From assembly GCF_028583425.1 (NCBI RefSeq), contig NC_072802.1:13215926-13279925 (forward strand): 64,000 nt of DNA, given 5' to 3'. Source of the stretch: Eublepharis macularius (taxonomy: Eukaryota; Chordata; Lepidosauria; Squamata; Eublepharidae). Both the position numbers and the translations under genes were made by a program. Each line of letters opens with the position of its first letter. Positions within the stretch are counted from its first letter, which is position 1. Under the pieces are notes generated by a model. It saw nothing but the letters and a program-made list of their open reading frames with translations. It was not told the origin of the DNA and made no database searches. Positions 39,265 to 48,850 of this stretch are shown piece by piece.

Positions 39265-39620
39265 CTATTATTATTTTATTATTGTTGTTTATTTACAGTC
39301 CACCTTTTTCACTGAGATCCAAGGTGAATTACGTATTGAGTGTGAGCACAATATAATCAATAGGTAGGACATTCACAGAGCAAAATACAATATGATCAAT
39401 ACTTGGGACATTCAATGAAAACAGATACAATAGGGTATGGTAGCCACAACTCTGAAAACTAGCAGAAAGCTGAACATGATGAAAACTTTATGAATTAAAG
39501 CATAAGTCGTTAACATAACATCTTTAGCAACACTGTACTACTCAGTAGGAACATACATACATTAGCAGCCAGTACCCAATAGCTTAGTCTACAGTCCCTG
39601 TCCTTTACCAAGGTATCTCT
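39265..39620. repeat. TTTATGTCATTTATAGTC family, longer diverged copy
   Basis: TTTACAGTCCACCTTTTTCA, CACTGAGATCCAAGGTG and CAATATAATCAATAGGTAGG parallel the copy at 21935 and extend further 3'. Confidence 0.55.
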
Positions 39621-39939
39621 TAGAGCTATTTCTTACTACACAGCCCTATCATCTAAGGGGCAAGCCCTCCTGGTTAATTCAGCCTTGCAGAGTGATAGGG
39701 GAATGTTTTTAAAAATAGTACTCTGCTGCCAATTACACGTTTCCCTACTGCCATTCACCCAAATATATTCCAAGACTCTGATCACAGTGATACAAAAGAA
39801 ATACGAGTTTTATTATTTCCAAACAAAGCTCAGATCATGCTGACTCTGCAGCCTAATTTCAGAAGTGAGGGAGAAAGAATTTGCCACTGAAGGAGGTTTG
39901 CCTCTTGTGTGTCTTGCGAGAATGAATGAGCATGCATTA

Positions 39940-41110
39940 ATTTTATTTATGTCATTTATTGTCCACCTTTCTCACCAGGGTGGATAAAAATCAATGATTT
40001 TTTTAAAAAAGTAAAAAAAATCGGATTTTTTAAATTTAAATTGGATTGTTTTGATTTAAATTGGATTTTTTTAAATAAAATGCTTTATGAGGAAAATATA
40101 TTACCATCCAAAGGTTACTCCATCATGAAATAAAGATTAGTTTTTAATTATGTAGAATAAGGCTGTATATGTTTAATTTTTTTGGTAAATAAATTCCATT
40201 AATCCATTCACAATGTCATGCTCTTCCAGAGGTTTTTGTAAGATTATTGGGCAGTTTCTCTGCCTACAAGATATTATCACAGATGCTTGGTTTTGCAGTT
40301 CTCAAAACTGAATTTGTGTCAGCTCAGCAGAGATCACATGCCTCTTCGTCACAGCAAAAATGTTATAACATGAACAGAGTTGAGAAAAAGACCTTAATCC
40401 TATTGTTCTACAAACCTATGAAGACAGAATCAACCCCTCCAGTGCTAAGTTTCAAGAAGTTCAGTGAATAGAAACAATATTTTTCTGATTGTTTGGAGAA
40501 TAGATCTGCACAAGAAACTAAGTGTGAGGAGGGAGGGGCAAGCAGTACAAAATGAAAGTGAAACTTTTTGAGCACAATACTGCACAAGTCTTTGGATCTT
40601 TCGTGTGTATGACCTGAGGTTTATCACGTTCTTTCCTTGGAGGAAAAAATCTATAATGGCAGCAGGCCGTAAAAGAGACCCAGTTTGGGAATGCTTTAAT
40701 GAAGTTCCTTTACCTATCGGTAAGGCAGGCATCTACTTGCATATTAAAGTTATACCAGCAAGAGTTAGTCTTTATGTAGAAAACTATGATTTAAATCAAG
40801 CCTTAATGACTAGTGATTTAAATCAAATCCACCCTGTTTCTCTCCACGACTCAAGGTGGATTACACAGTGTGAGATTAGCACAGTCAATATCAGGAACAT
40901 TTTCATGAACAATGCCACAGGGTAAATAGATACAAGTTCACAAAGGCATAACATTAACAGGAATCCAATACGACACAGTGGTGAAGTCTATGGTTCTTAA
41001 CTCATGAGCGGATCATCTGAGAGCCCCTCCCTACAATACAGCCCTCCTATCCGAGTAAAAAGCCTTTTTGAACAATTCGGTTTTGCAACGTTTGCGGAAA
41101 GCCAGGGCAG
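39940..41110. repeat. TTTATGTCATTTATAGTC family copy split by a hAT transposon
   Basis: The left part (39943-39975) ends TTATTGTCCACCTTTCTCAC; the right part resumes at 40837 with CTCCACGACTCAAGGTGG and continues to about 41110. The break coincides with the hAT ends, so the family copy is the older element. Confidence 0.7.
39976..40836. mobile_element. internally deleted hAT transposon in NXT2 intron 1
   Basis: 861 bp with termini CAGGGTGGATAAAAATC and ATTTAAATCAAATCCACCCTG-like (final CCACCCTG). It is flanked by TTTCTCAC and TTTCTCTC, an 8-bp hAT duplication with one mismatch. Inside, a frame at about 40656 on the + strand reads MAAGRKRDPVWECFNEVPLP then IGKAG, which looks like the start of a hAT BED zinc finger but lacks the downstream Cys/His residues. 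The catalytic domain is missing, so the copy is non-autonomous. Confidence 0.8.
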
Positions 41111-41149
41111 TGGGGGCTTCTCAGAGGACCCCCCCCCCAATCCCGTAAC

Positions 41150-41800
41150 ACACAGTCTGCGGGAAGCAAGGCGAGTGGGAGCTTTCCCAACCTCCTATGA
41201 GGCCGGTTAGGCTGCGAGGCCACCCAACGAGCGCCACGGCCGGGCAGGGGTCCGTCATTCCCCTAAGAACGACACGCGGGGGGAGAGGCCGCCCAAGCCC
41301 TCCCGCCCCCTCTCACTCACCACAGGGGCGGCCATAGCAGCGCCTCTTGGACGTGTCACGACAGCAGCGACTTCGGCGAGGCAAAGCGCGCAGCAAACAA
41401 CAGAAATACTGATGGCGGATGCGGAAGGGATGCGGAAGGGAGGGCAAGGACCAGGAAGCCGCTCTCTTCCCTCCGCTTCCGCTCTCTGTGGTGCTGATCC
41501 AAACTACTTCCGGTTGGCGGCGCGGATTCCCAACCTGCTGTTCCGACTTGAGGGGAGTTCCGGCTCCCCCGCAGGGCTTGAGGGAAGGGGGTGCCGGTCG
41601 TGAGGAAAGGCTGCAGAGCGAGCTTGTCGTTCCTGCGGCGCCTTGGCCTGTGCCTGCCTTTTCTCTCTTCCTGAGTCGAGTGAGAGGATTCACCATAGAG
41701 CCGGAGAGGCCTAGAGAGGCTGCACTCTCGGTAGGTAGGTGGAGTCCGCGAAGTGATCACGGTGGCTGAGGCTTTTAACCGGAAGTTAGGACTGTGTGTC
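41150..41800 (-). promoter_or_regulatory. NXT2: CpG-rich NXT2 promoter and 5'UTR
   Basis: A dense CpG region surrounds the NXT2 start codon and drops off on both sides. No TATA box is evident. Open frames on both strands here (for example 41313-41802) reflect high G+C and have no family similarity. Confidence 0.6.
41321..41335 (-). CDS. NXT2: NXT2 exon 1 coding part
   Basis: Five codons, MAAPV, followed by the consensus donor GTG|GTGAGT. Joined in phase to exon 2 this gives [13 protein letters not shown], parallel to the human short-form start [13 protein letters not shown]. The ATG at 41335-41333 lies in a CpG island and has the purine/GCC context GCTATGG. Choosing this start is inference from phase, position and homology, because the exon is too short to be identified alone. 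Confidence 0.8.
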
Positions 41801-41884
41801 ACTCTAGCCTCTTCAAGTCTCTATGCCCGGATGCAGAAGAAATTCTGCGGTGACTGTAGGGACCGCTGGGTGCCCCGTAGAAGT

Positions 41885-42030
41885 GAAGGCTGGAGGTTGC
41901 CAGCCTCCAGGAGGTGACTGGAGATCTCCCGGAATTGCAGCTGATCTCCAGCGGACAGAGATCGGTCACCCTGGAGAAAATGGTTGCTTTGGAGGTTGGA
42001 CTCTGTGGCATTATAACTAGCCGAGCTCCT
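41885..42030. repeat. GGTTGCCAACCTCCAGG family repeat, copy 1
   Basis: GGTTGCCAGCCTCCAGGAGG, GGAGATCTCCCGGAATTGCA, CTGGAGAAAATGGTTGCTTT and GGACTCTGTGGCATTATA recur at 45145-45340 and 57280-57440 in the same order. A common unclassified reptile-type repeat. Confidence 0.7.
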
Positions 42031-42089
42031 TCCCGTCCCCTGGGGAAGGCAGGGGTGGGGTGCCTCTTAAATAGAAAACTATATATTTA

Positions 42090-42175
42090 GATAGATTTTT
42101 CGTCAAAAAAACTTTTTATGAAAAAAAAAATCCGATTTTTTTATTTTTAAAAATCATTGATTTTTATCCACCCTG
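42090..42175. mobile_element. single terminus of a hAT transposon
   Basis: AAAATCATTGATTTTTATCC followed by ACCCTG is the reverse complement of the left terminus of the hAT element at 39976. The other end was not found, and the next 8 bases (TGCTTGCC) do not match the 39968 duplication, so this is an independent, decayed insertion. Confidence 0.65.
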
Positions 42176-43079
42176 TGCTTGCCTGAACAAAGGCTCCAAC
42201 GGATGCATTCTCCACTGTGCTTATTGTATATATTTAGTTTTAAGAACACGGGAGTTGCCGGTGGTCCATGTTTTAAATGTGGTAAGGGCAAAATCCATGT
42301 TCATCATCTGGTTTGCCTTTGTGTTTCCATTAAATGATCAGCAGGTACTTGTAAAAATGTGGTCCTTCTACTGTGTCCGTGTATGTTCTGAGCTGTCAGA
42401 GGAAAATAATTTGGGGGCAAGGTAACAATTTATTTATTGAAATTAACCTTGCCCTTTCATCCAAACTGGTCTTGGGGGAAGATTACAGAATCTATAGTAA
42501 TAAAATGGAGGGTGGAGTATATGGCAGTATACCCCACTGAGATCCCTGCTTTCCCCAGAAGTTTCCCAACTTGGCAACTCTAGGAGGTGGAGGGGGAAAG
42601 AACGGCTCCTGTCAGGGGACCAGTGCAGGGAAAGCCTGACAAGAGGACTCTCCATTGCCGCTACATTCTGTTGACATCCATAGCAGCAACAGAGAAACTA
42701 CGGATGCTTGTCCCTGCATGGAAAATGTCAAAGACACAAAAACAGTTGAAAGTTAGATTTTCCATTTCCTCCTAACTAAGCTTTGGTTTCTGCACTCACA
42801 GCTTTTTGATAGCTTGTTCTGTATCACTTACCCAATTTTGCCTGCACAGTTGGAAAATTCCACCCATTCTGTCATGATACTAAGTGGATGTACAATATGA
42901 CGTATATTTAATCTTAGAAGAAGAATATTCACAAACATCTTGTGAGTCTCCAAAATCAGCTGGTGCTTGAATGGATCCCCTTTTTTAACTGCAATATTTA
43001 TCATGGCCACTTCCTTATTCCCTCGGTCTATATTCTGCTTTTATTCTTTACAACTGTGGATGAGATTTCTGTTTTGATC
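42176..43079. other. intergenic, nothing recognised
   Basis: No gene or clear repeat recognised upstream of NXT2. Confidence 0.45.
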
Positions 43080-43205
43080 AGGCATCTGACGAAGAGAACT
43101 TGATTCTCGAAAGCTTATGCTGCAATAAAATTGGTTAGTCTTAAAGGTGCTACTGGACTCTTTTTGATTTTGCTACTACAGACTAACACGGCTAACTCCT
43201 CTGGA
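43080..43205. repeat. dispersed retroposon, single copy of the GAAAGCTTATGCTGCAATAAA family
   Basis: GCATCTGACGAAGAGAACTT, CTCGAAAGCTTATGCTGCAA, TTAAAGGTGCTACTGGACTC and CAGACTAACACGGCTAACTC match the composite element at 61932-62348, but here the 52-bp unit is present once. Confidence 0.75.
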
Positions 43206-44056
43206 TTTCTGCTCTGTTACTTTTGTTTTTCCTTTGTGAACCAGTAGGGGGCGATAGGGCTCTGTATAGCTTGAATCCCAGTGTAGGTTTTTTGGAGGAA
43301 AAATGGGTAAACTACATTTTCTAAAAGTTCCAGATATGCTAAAACAAAATCTCTTTGTTTTTCAAGTGGTATTCTGAAAAGATTGGAATCCAGGGGCGGG
43401 GGGGGGGGGGAGAAAAAAGTGCCAACCCCAAAAAATGCTGGAAAAGGTAACTTCTAAAAGGATAACTGATAATGACATGGTTTTTATATCTGTTCCTGTG
43501 TTTTCTGTATGGATACAATGAATACAAAATTCATGTATAGACCAGAGGAACAAGAACAGTTTTTAGGGACTTCATAATTGAAAGAGTTCTAGGGTACATT
43601 TCTAAATATTTAGTTTAAATCATGCCAAAAAAATGAAGGATGACAATAATAGTTATTACAGAATGGAGACTTTTGAAGCTGTCCTGCGGCTAGTTGCCAG
43701 TCAAATGAATTGCACTACATATACCGAGTACCACAAGAATGAAAAGTTTTCTGCATGTCAACTGTTCTCTCGAGTGAGGGTAGGGGATTCTTTTTAGTTC
43801 AGTCTGTTCCTACACATACTGGCTGTAAATGGGCATTCTCCGAGGCACATCGGTCCTCACTTTCTGCAGAAGTGGTTCTGAAACTTGCATTCTGTTGTAC
43901 ATCTGCCTGAAACAAATTCTTCATAGAAATCTGAAGCTGAAAAAGCGATACAGCTTCTGAGGGTCAGGCTGTAATTTCCAGAGATGAGGACAGATTTTTG
44001 GGATTGGCGCCTCGCTGCCTTGGTGTGGTAGTATACTCACTGAAGATGAAATCTAG
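43206..44056. other. intergenic, nothing recognised
   Basis: Contains a poly-G tract near 43400. No gene or repeat family recognised. Confidence 0.45.
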
Positions 44057-44267
44057 GAGCCAAGCTAGAAGTGACGAATGACACTTGAACGGCAAGTGAA
44101 CAGACTCACGTGTATTCCTCCCTGTTCACTTGCGCTCCACTTGATCACGTAGAGCCAAGCTACAAGTGACGAATGACACTTGAGTGGAGCACAAGTAAAC
44201 GGGGAGGAATACACGTGAGTCTGTTCACTTGCCATTCAAGTGTCATTCGTCACTGGTATCTTGGCTC
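44057..44267. mobile_element. foldback MITE (GAGCCAAGCTACAAGTG family)
   Basis: Arms 44057-44145 and about 44180-44267 are near reverse complements (starts GAGCCAAGCTAGAAGTGACG, ends TCTTGGCTC). An extra internal GAGCCAAGCTACAAGTGACG begins at 44152, so the terminus is duplicated inside the hairpin. A half copy lies at 54533-54640. Confidence 0.8.
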
Positions 44268-44299
44268 TCAGTTCGTCAGATGTTGGAGGCAAGGAGAAA

Positions 44300-44525
44300 A
44301 AAATTGGTTGCATATGCATTTATTTTTTAAAATGTATACTCTGCCTTTCTGTCCTCATAAAAGCCACCAAGGTGGCTAACTTTTTAAAATTCAACCACTA
44401 ATTAAAATAAAACCACATCTTAAAACCATTAAAACCAACAAAAAGCACTTGCTTAAAACAATTAAAACCAGAGCTGACATACACATACAAATACTTAAAA
44501 ACATCAAAACATTGGGCAGGAAGGA
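44300..44525. repeat. dispersed repeat, ATAAAACCA-rich family
   Basis: AAAATGTATACTCTGCCTTT, then AAAGCCACCAAGGTGGCTAA and a run of AATTAAAACCA words. It parallels 63125-63320 (AAAATGTACACCCTGTCTTT, AACAATTAAAACCAAGCATA). Class unknown. Confidence 0.55.
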
Positions 44526-44559
44526 GGGATCATTGACGGAACACTAAAATCACTATAAT

Positions 44560-45068
44560 CACAATAATAATAAAATTCCATGTACATACGGTCCTTCAGG
44601 ACAACTTAACGGCCACTTAGAGCAGTTCACTGAGTGTGTTGTTGTTATCCTCATCAGGGCTTTTTTTCTGGTGGTAGAACTCAGTGGGTTGCCCTTGGAG
44701 AAAATGGTCACATGGCTGGTGGCCCCGCCCCCTGATCTCCAGACAGAGGGGAGTTGAGATTGCCCTCCGTGCCGCTTAGCGGCGCGGAGGGCAATCTCAA
44801 CTCCCCTCTGTCTGGAGATCAGGGGGCAGGGCCACCAGCCATGTGACCATTTTCAAGAGGTTCCGGAACTCCGTTCCACTGCGTTCCTGCTGAAAAAAAG
44901 CCCTAATCCTCATGACAATCACCCTATGAGGTGGGTGGGAATGCGCGAGAGCTCTGAGAAGCTGTGACTGACCCAAGTTCACCCAACTGGCTTCAAGTGG
45001 AGGACTGAGGAATCAAACCCGGTTCTCCAGAGTCCTGCCACTCTTAACCACTACACCAAACCGGCTCT
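44560..45068 (-). repeat. MIR-like tRNA-SINE interrupted by a hAT MITE
   Basis: CATACGGTCCTTCAGGACAA to TTGTTATCCTCAT on the left and GACAATCACCCTATGAGGTG to CTCTTAACCACTACACCAAA on the right are one SINE (read on the -), split by the MITE at 44655-44905. Confidence 0.82.
44655..44905. mobile_element. hAT-type foldback MITE, copy 2, inside a SINE
   Basis: 251 bp from CAGGGCTTTTTTTCTG to GAAAAAAAGCCCTA, flanked on both sides by a perfect 8-bp duplication ATCCTCAT (44647-44654 and 44906-44913). The long interior arms (GAGTTGAGATTGCCCTCCG and complement) form a hairpin centred near 44778. Confidence 0.93.
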
Positions 45069-45144
45069 ATATTCAGAGGAAGTAAAGCCCTGAAACCCAT
45101 TGCTAGGAGGCAACCTCAGGGGAAGACCTTGGCCTCTACATACG

Positions 45145-45340
45145 GTTGCCAACCTCCAGGTGAGCCCAGAGATCTCCCATAATTACAACTGATCTCCAGA
45201 GTTCAGTTCCCCTGGAGAAAATGGCAGTTTCAGAGGGTGGCCTGTATGGCATTACACCAGGCTGAGATCTCTCCCCCAAACCCAAACTTCCCCCTTCCCA
45301 GGCTCCACCTCCCAAATCTCCAGCAATTTCTCAACCCAGT
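45145..45340. repeat. GGTTGCCAACCTCCAGG family repeat, copy 2
   Basis: The longest of the three copies: GGTTGCCAACCTCCAGGTGA, CTGATCTCCAGAGTTCAGTT, CCTGGAGAAAATGGCAGTTT, then CTCCACCTCCCAAATCTCC and AATTTCTCAACCC. Confidence 0.72.
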
Positions 45341-46735
45341 GTTGGCAGACCTACCTCTGTGGCCTGTTTGTTGGCCTGCCAGTGTAGCTGGTTGGCTACT
45401 GGGTGAGGCAGGATATGCTGGGCTACCTGGACCTCTGGTCTGATCCAGCAGGGCTCTTCTAATATTCTTCTGTGGGTAGAGTTTAAACTCTATGCTTTAA
45501 ACAGTGTTTTATGCTACTTTTAATATGGTTATATTATGAATTATTAGTGTTTTTAGTAAATTGGAAACCTCCTTGAGGACTTGGGGGGGGGCAAAGAGCA
45601 GTCTAAAACAAACAAACAAATAATGACAGCAAGAACAATTTGCCCAAATGATGTAGCCCCTGTCACCTGCTGATTGATGCAAATCACACGGCTGTTCAAA
45701 ACACAGCAACGGGGGGGGGGGGGGGTGGATGGTAATCCTGGCAACCTTGCCTGGTGGTGGTCATGCAAGTTAGCCGTGCACTCAGAATACAAGACTTTCA
45801 CACATGGCAAAGCCACATTTGGGTTTGTGAGAGTGAAACAGGTAGAAAAGCTCTTTCCCCCTTTGCTCTTTACCGCTTGCCAAAGCAGAGGATGGGTGTG
45901 GAAGTCAAAGGCCCTTTCCTGTTGCTACAGGATTAGATATTTCAGTTCCTTGCACAGCAAAACAGGAATGAGAAAAACAGGGTTTAAAAAATATTTTATT
46001 TCCCAACGGCCTCCGCAACAAAGGGAGCTCTCTCTCTTCACAAAGGAATCATAGAATCTCATGCTGGAAGAGACACATTAGATCATAGCCTCTCCCCCAC
46101 CCTCGATAGGATGGAATTGTTGTTATTTATAACAGATTAATAGTACCATCCACCAACAAGTGTGTCAAGCAAACAGATGAGCCTTTCTCTTGCTCAATAA
46201 GAATGCACAAAATGTTATTTTAACAAGGCTCCGGATCAGATTGGTGTATCAAAAGAGTGCAGTTCAGTAACCCCGGTTTTGCCGCCTGCTGCTCCCATCT
46301 TGACCTTAGATCAGTGGTCCCCATGGATGCCCTTGGTACCTGCCAAGGGGCTTCCTGGCACCTGCTTGCTTCTTCCCCAATGCAAAGAACCAGTCTAAGC
46401 TTTCCTCTCTCTCACTAGAAAAGAAGATGCTTCAGAAGAGCATCTTCAGGAAGTGTCGATTCAGAGGCAACTGTCTGTGTCATAAGAGGATACTTGGCTT
46501 GGAACCTCCCAACGCTTTGGGATTGGCCCCGTCTGCCGTGGCAGCCATTTTGAGGTGGCCTCAACTCTCCTTTTTCAAAATTCCAGAAGTGCTCCAGGGC
46601 ACCATCTGTTTGGGAAGTGGGGATGTCAGTCTGAGTTGGGATGTGCCCGAAACAAGTTCTATGCACTATGAGTTGTGGACCTCTGTTGTGGATTTCTTAA
46701 TATTTGCTGATAAGGGAAGGTGTCCTGTGAACGTA
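45341..46735. other. intergenic with minor retroelement scraps
   Basis: No gene recognised. CTGATCCAGCAGGGCTCTTC near 45440 and AATCATAGAATCTCATGCTG near 46046 look like short CR1- or SINE-type tails. A poly-G run lies at about 45711-45726. Confidence 0.45.
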
Positions 46736-46829
46736 GGGTTGCCAGCAGACCTGAAGAATAATTTGTCCCTTTAATTTTTTTTTTTTTTTGAAAAATTTTT
46801 TATTGGGTTAGAACATTTTTATTTTTACA

Positions 46830-48071
46830 TTACAGCTTAGCGTAAAATTTATAAAAGGCTCTGCTAATGGTAGTCTGCTCCAAATACGTTTTGTTTTCTT
46901 CACAAATTTTATTTATTGTTTTCTTTTCCCTTTTCTTCTTTAATTGCCATGCCAAATATTTCCCAGGTTTATTAGCACCCTCAAAAGCTTTTTGATTCAG
47001 TCTTTTAAGGTTCCACTCCAATTCTTTATTACTCATTGCTGTTAACTGTTCTTGAAGAATTTTGATTTCCTGATGTATTTTCTTTTTCCCTGGTCTCTTT
47101 TTTAACTGTACTTCTTTGGCCTTTATTTTCTCCTCAATCTCTTGTCTTTTCTCCTCTTTCTTTTTCCTTGCTCTACCATTTAAGTCCATTAGTATGCCCC
47201 TTACAACCGCCTTGTACGCGTCCCAAACTTTACTGGTTGGTACTTCTTTATTCACGTTGTATTGTATAAAAAACTTAGTCTCTCTTCTCAGTGTTTCCAT
47301 ATTCTCACTTTCCTGTAACAGGTCCTCATTTATTCTCCAGGCTTTCCTTTTTCTCCTTTTTCCAAATTTCCACATAATTGGGTTGTGATCTGAGCCTACC
47401 ATCGGCATTATTTCTACCTCCTTAGTCCATAGCGCTAAGTCCTTTGAGGCCCAGATCATATCAATTCTTGATAATGTAAGATGCCTTGCAGAATAAAAAG
47501 TAAACTGTTTGGTTTTAGGATATTCTCTCCTCCATACGTCTTCGAGAGTCTCTTGTTGAATCAACTCAAAAAAAAGCTTTGGCAATAGTCCTCTTTTCTT
47601 TTGTGCTTTTGTAGTCTTTTTGTCTAATTCCAAATCTGTCACTCCATTGAAATCTCCAGCAAGAATTATCTGGTCATATACAAAATCGTCTAGGTGCTTC
47701 CTTAAGTCCTCAAAGAAGCTTTCCTTTGCACCGTTAGGTGCATAAAGTCCGACTACCAACACTCTCTTTAAGTTCCAATTACATTCCACTGCTACAAATC
47801 TAGCTTCCACATCTCTCATAACAAATTTTGGCTGCAGCTCCTCTTTTATATACAACACCACTCCTCTTTTTTTCTTGTTGGAAGCCGCTACAAATTCTTT
47901 GCCCAATTTTCCAGATTTTAAATATTTTACATCCTGTTTTCTAATGTGGGTCTCCTGCAAACAAACAATATCACATTTTTGTTTTAGTAGCCAATGAAAA
48001 ATATTTTTTCTCTTATTCGGTGAGTTTAGTCCATTTACATTCCAAGATAATACTTTACACTCCATATTCAT
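46830..48071 (-). CDS. LINE ORF2, endonuclease only (RT absent)
   Basis: 413 residues. The N-terminal apurinic-type endonuclease has its usual motifs: SWNVNGLNSP, CLQETH, LYAPNG, AGDFNG, SRIDMIW and GSDHNP, with the catalytic Asn, Glu, Asp and His in place. A basic linker with long helices (KKKEEKRQEIEEKIKAKEVQ) follows and the frame ends FYKFYAKL-stop, about where the reverse transcriptase would begin. Full L1 ORF2 is around 1200-1300 residues. The ATG overlaps the ORF1 stop (ATGA). Whether any protein is made is unknown. Confidence 0.88.
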   Translation of the reverse strand: MNMECKVLSWNVNGLNSPNKRKNIFHWLLKQKCDIVCLQETHIRKQDVKYLKSGKLGKEFVAASNKKKRGVVLYIKEELQPKFVMRDVEARFVAVECNWNLKRVLVVGLYAPNGAKESFFEDLRKHLDDFVYDQIILAGDFNGVTDLELDKKTTKAQKKRGLLPKLFFELIQQETLEDVWRREYPKTKQFTFYSARHLTLSRIDMIWASKDLALWTKEVEIMPMVGSDHNPIMWKFGKRRKRKAWRINEDLLQESENMETLRRETKFFIQYNVNKEVPTSKVWDAYKAVVRGILMDLNGRARKKKEEKRQEIEEKIKAKEVQLKKRPGKKKIHQEIKILQEQLTAMSNKELEWNLKRLNQKAFEGANKPGKYLAWQLKKKREKKTINKICEENKTYLEQTTISRAFYKFYAKL

Positions 48072-48850
48072 GGTTTTGTTGGTAAGTCTTTTTCATTGTC
48101 CTTGATAAATCTCTCCATCTCCCGCTCAGATCTGATACGTTTTTTTGCCCCTCCAAACTCAAAGGACACTCCTTCCGGTAACTCCCATCTGTATCTGATA
48201 TTCATGTCCTTCAAAGTCTGAATTAGCACTCTATATTTTTTCCTGTCCAATAACACTGATCTGGGCAGTTCCTTCATTATAATAATCGTTTTGCCATCAA
48301 TCTCCAATGGATCTTGAAATTGTTTGGTCACAATCCTCTCTTTCATATTTCTAGTTGTAAACTGCACAATCACATCCCTTGATAGTTTCCTCTGGGTTGC
48401 AATTCTCGAGTTCACACGATACGCCACATCTAGGATAGCCACAATTTCCTCCTCCTCCTTCCCCAGGTAATCAGCCAACACCTCAGTCATCTGTTCTTGC
48501 GCTGACTTCCCTTCCACTTCTGGCAGACCACGAAAACGAAGCTGCTTCTCCATGTGTTTAGTTTCTGCAACTGACATCCTCCCCTTCACCAGCCTCATCT
48601 CTGTTTGTTGCGTGTCTATTAAATTCTCCATCGCGTCTTCTACTGTTTTAACTCTCTGCTGCGTTCCTTGTAATTCACTGCTAATCGTTTCCACACCTTT
48701 TTTCACTTCTGACAGCTCCGACTTTACTGTCTGTGTAACTTCCTTGACCTCTTTAATAAGCTCCAATTTCGTGTCCTTAAGTTCTTTCATCATGTCTATA
48801 AGTTTTTTGTCCAAGTTTTCTATTGCCGATTGCCACTCTTTTTTCGACAT
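48068..48850 (-). CDS. LINE ORF1 RNA-binding protein
   Basis: 260 residues with L1 ORF1p layout: coiled coil about residues 10-90 (ELSEVKKGVETISSELQGTQ), an RRM-like segment (KQLRFRGLPEVEGKSAQEQ), and a C-terminal domain (YRWELPEGVSFEFGG). The frame is open throughout, and the last four bases overlap the next ORF. Confidence 0.85.
   Translation of the reverse strand: MSKKEWQSAIENLDKKLIDMMKELKDTKLELIKEVKEVTQTVKSELSEVKKGVETISSELQGTQQRVKTVEDAMENLIDTQQTEMRLVKGRMSVAETKHMEKQLRFRGLPEVEGKSAQEQMTEVLADYLGKEEEEIVAILDVAYRVNSRIATQRKLSRDVIVQFTTRNMKERIVTKQFQDPLEIDGKTIIIMKELPRSVLLDRKKYRVLIQTLKDMNIRYRWELPEGVSFEFGGAKKRIRSEREMERFIKDNEKDLPTKP

Larger units (their letters stand above)
36793..41320 (-). other. 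NXT2: NXT2 intron 1, repeat-rich
   Basis: 4.5 kb holding a palindromic repeat (37434-37545), two SINE fragments, several copies of the TTTATGTCATTTATAGTC family and a hAT transposon (39976-40836). Stretches 36793-37430 and 37550-38020 are AT-rich and featureless. Confidence 0.8.

Noticed and set aside
40247-40925. Domesticated transposase gene
   Set aside because: Only a short BED-finger start is present in a deleted hAT with intact target duplication; no catalytic core or splice context.
41313-41802. 127- and 148-codon frames around the NXT2 start
   Set aside because: High G+C of the CpG island keeps stops rare on both strands; neither frame joins NXT2 exon 2 in phase with similarity.
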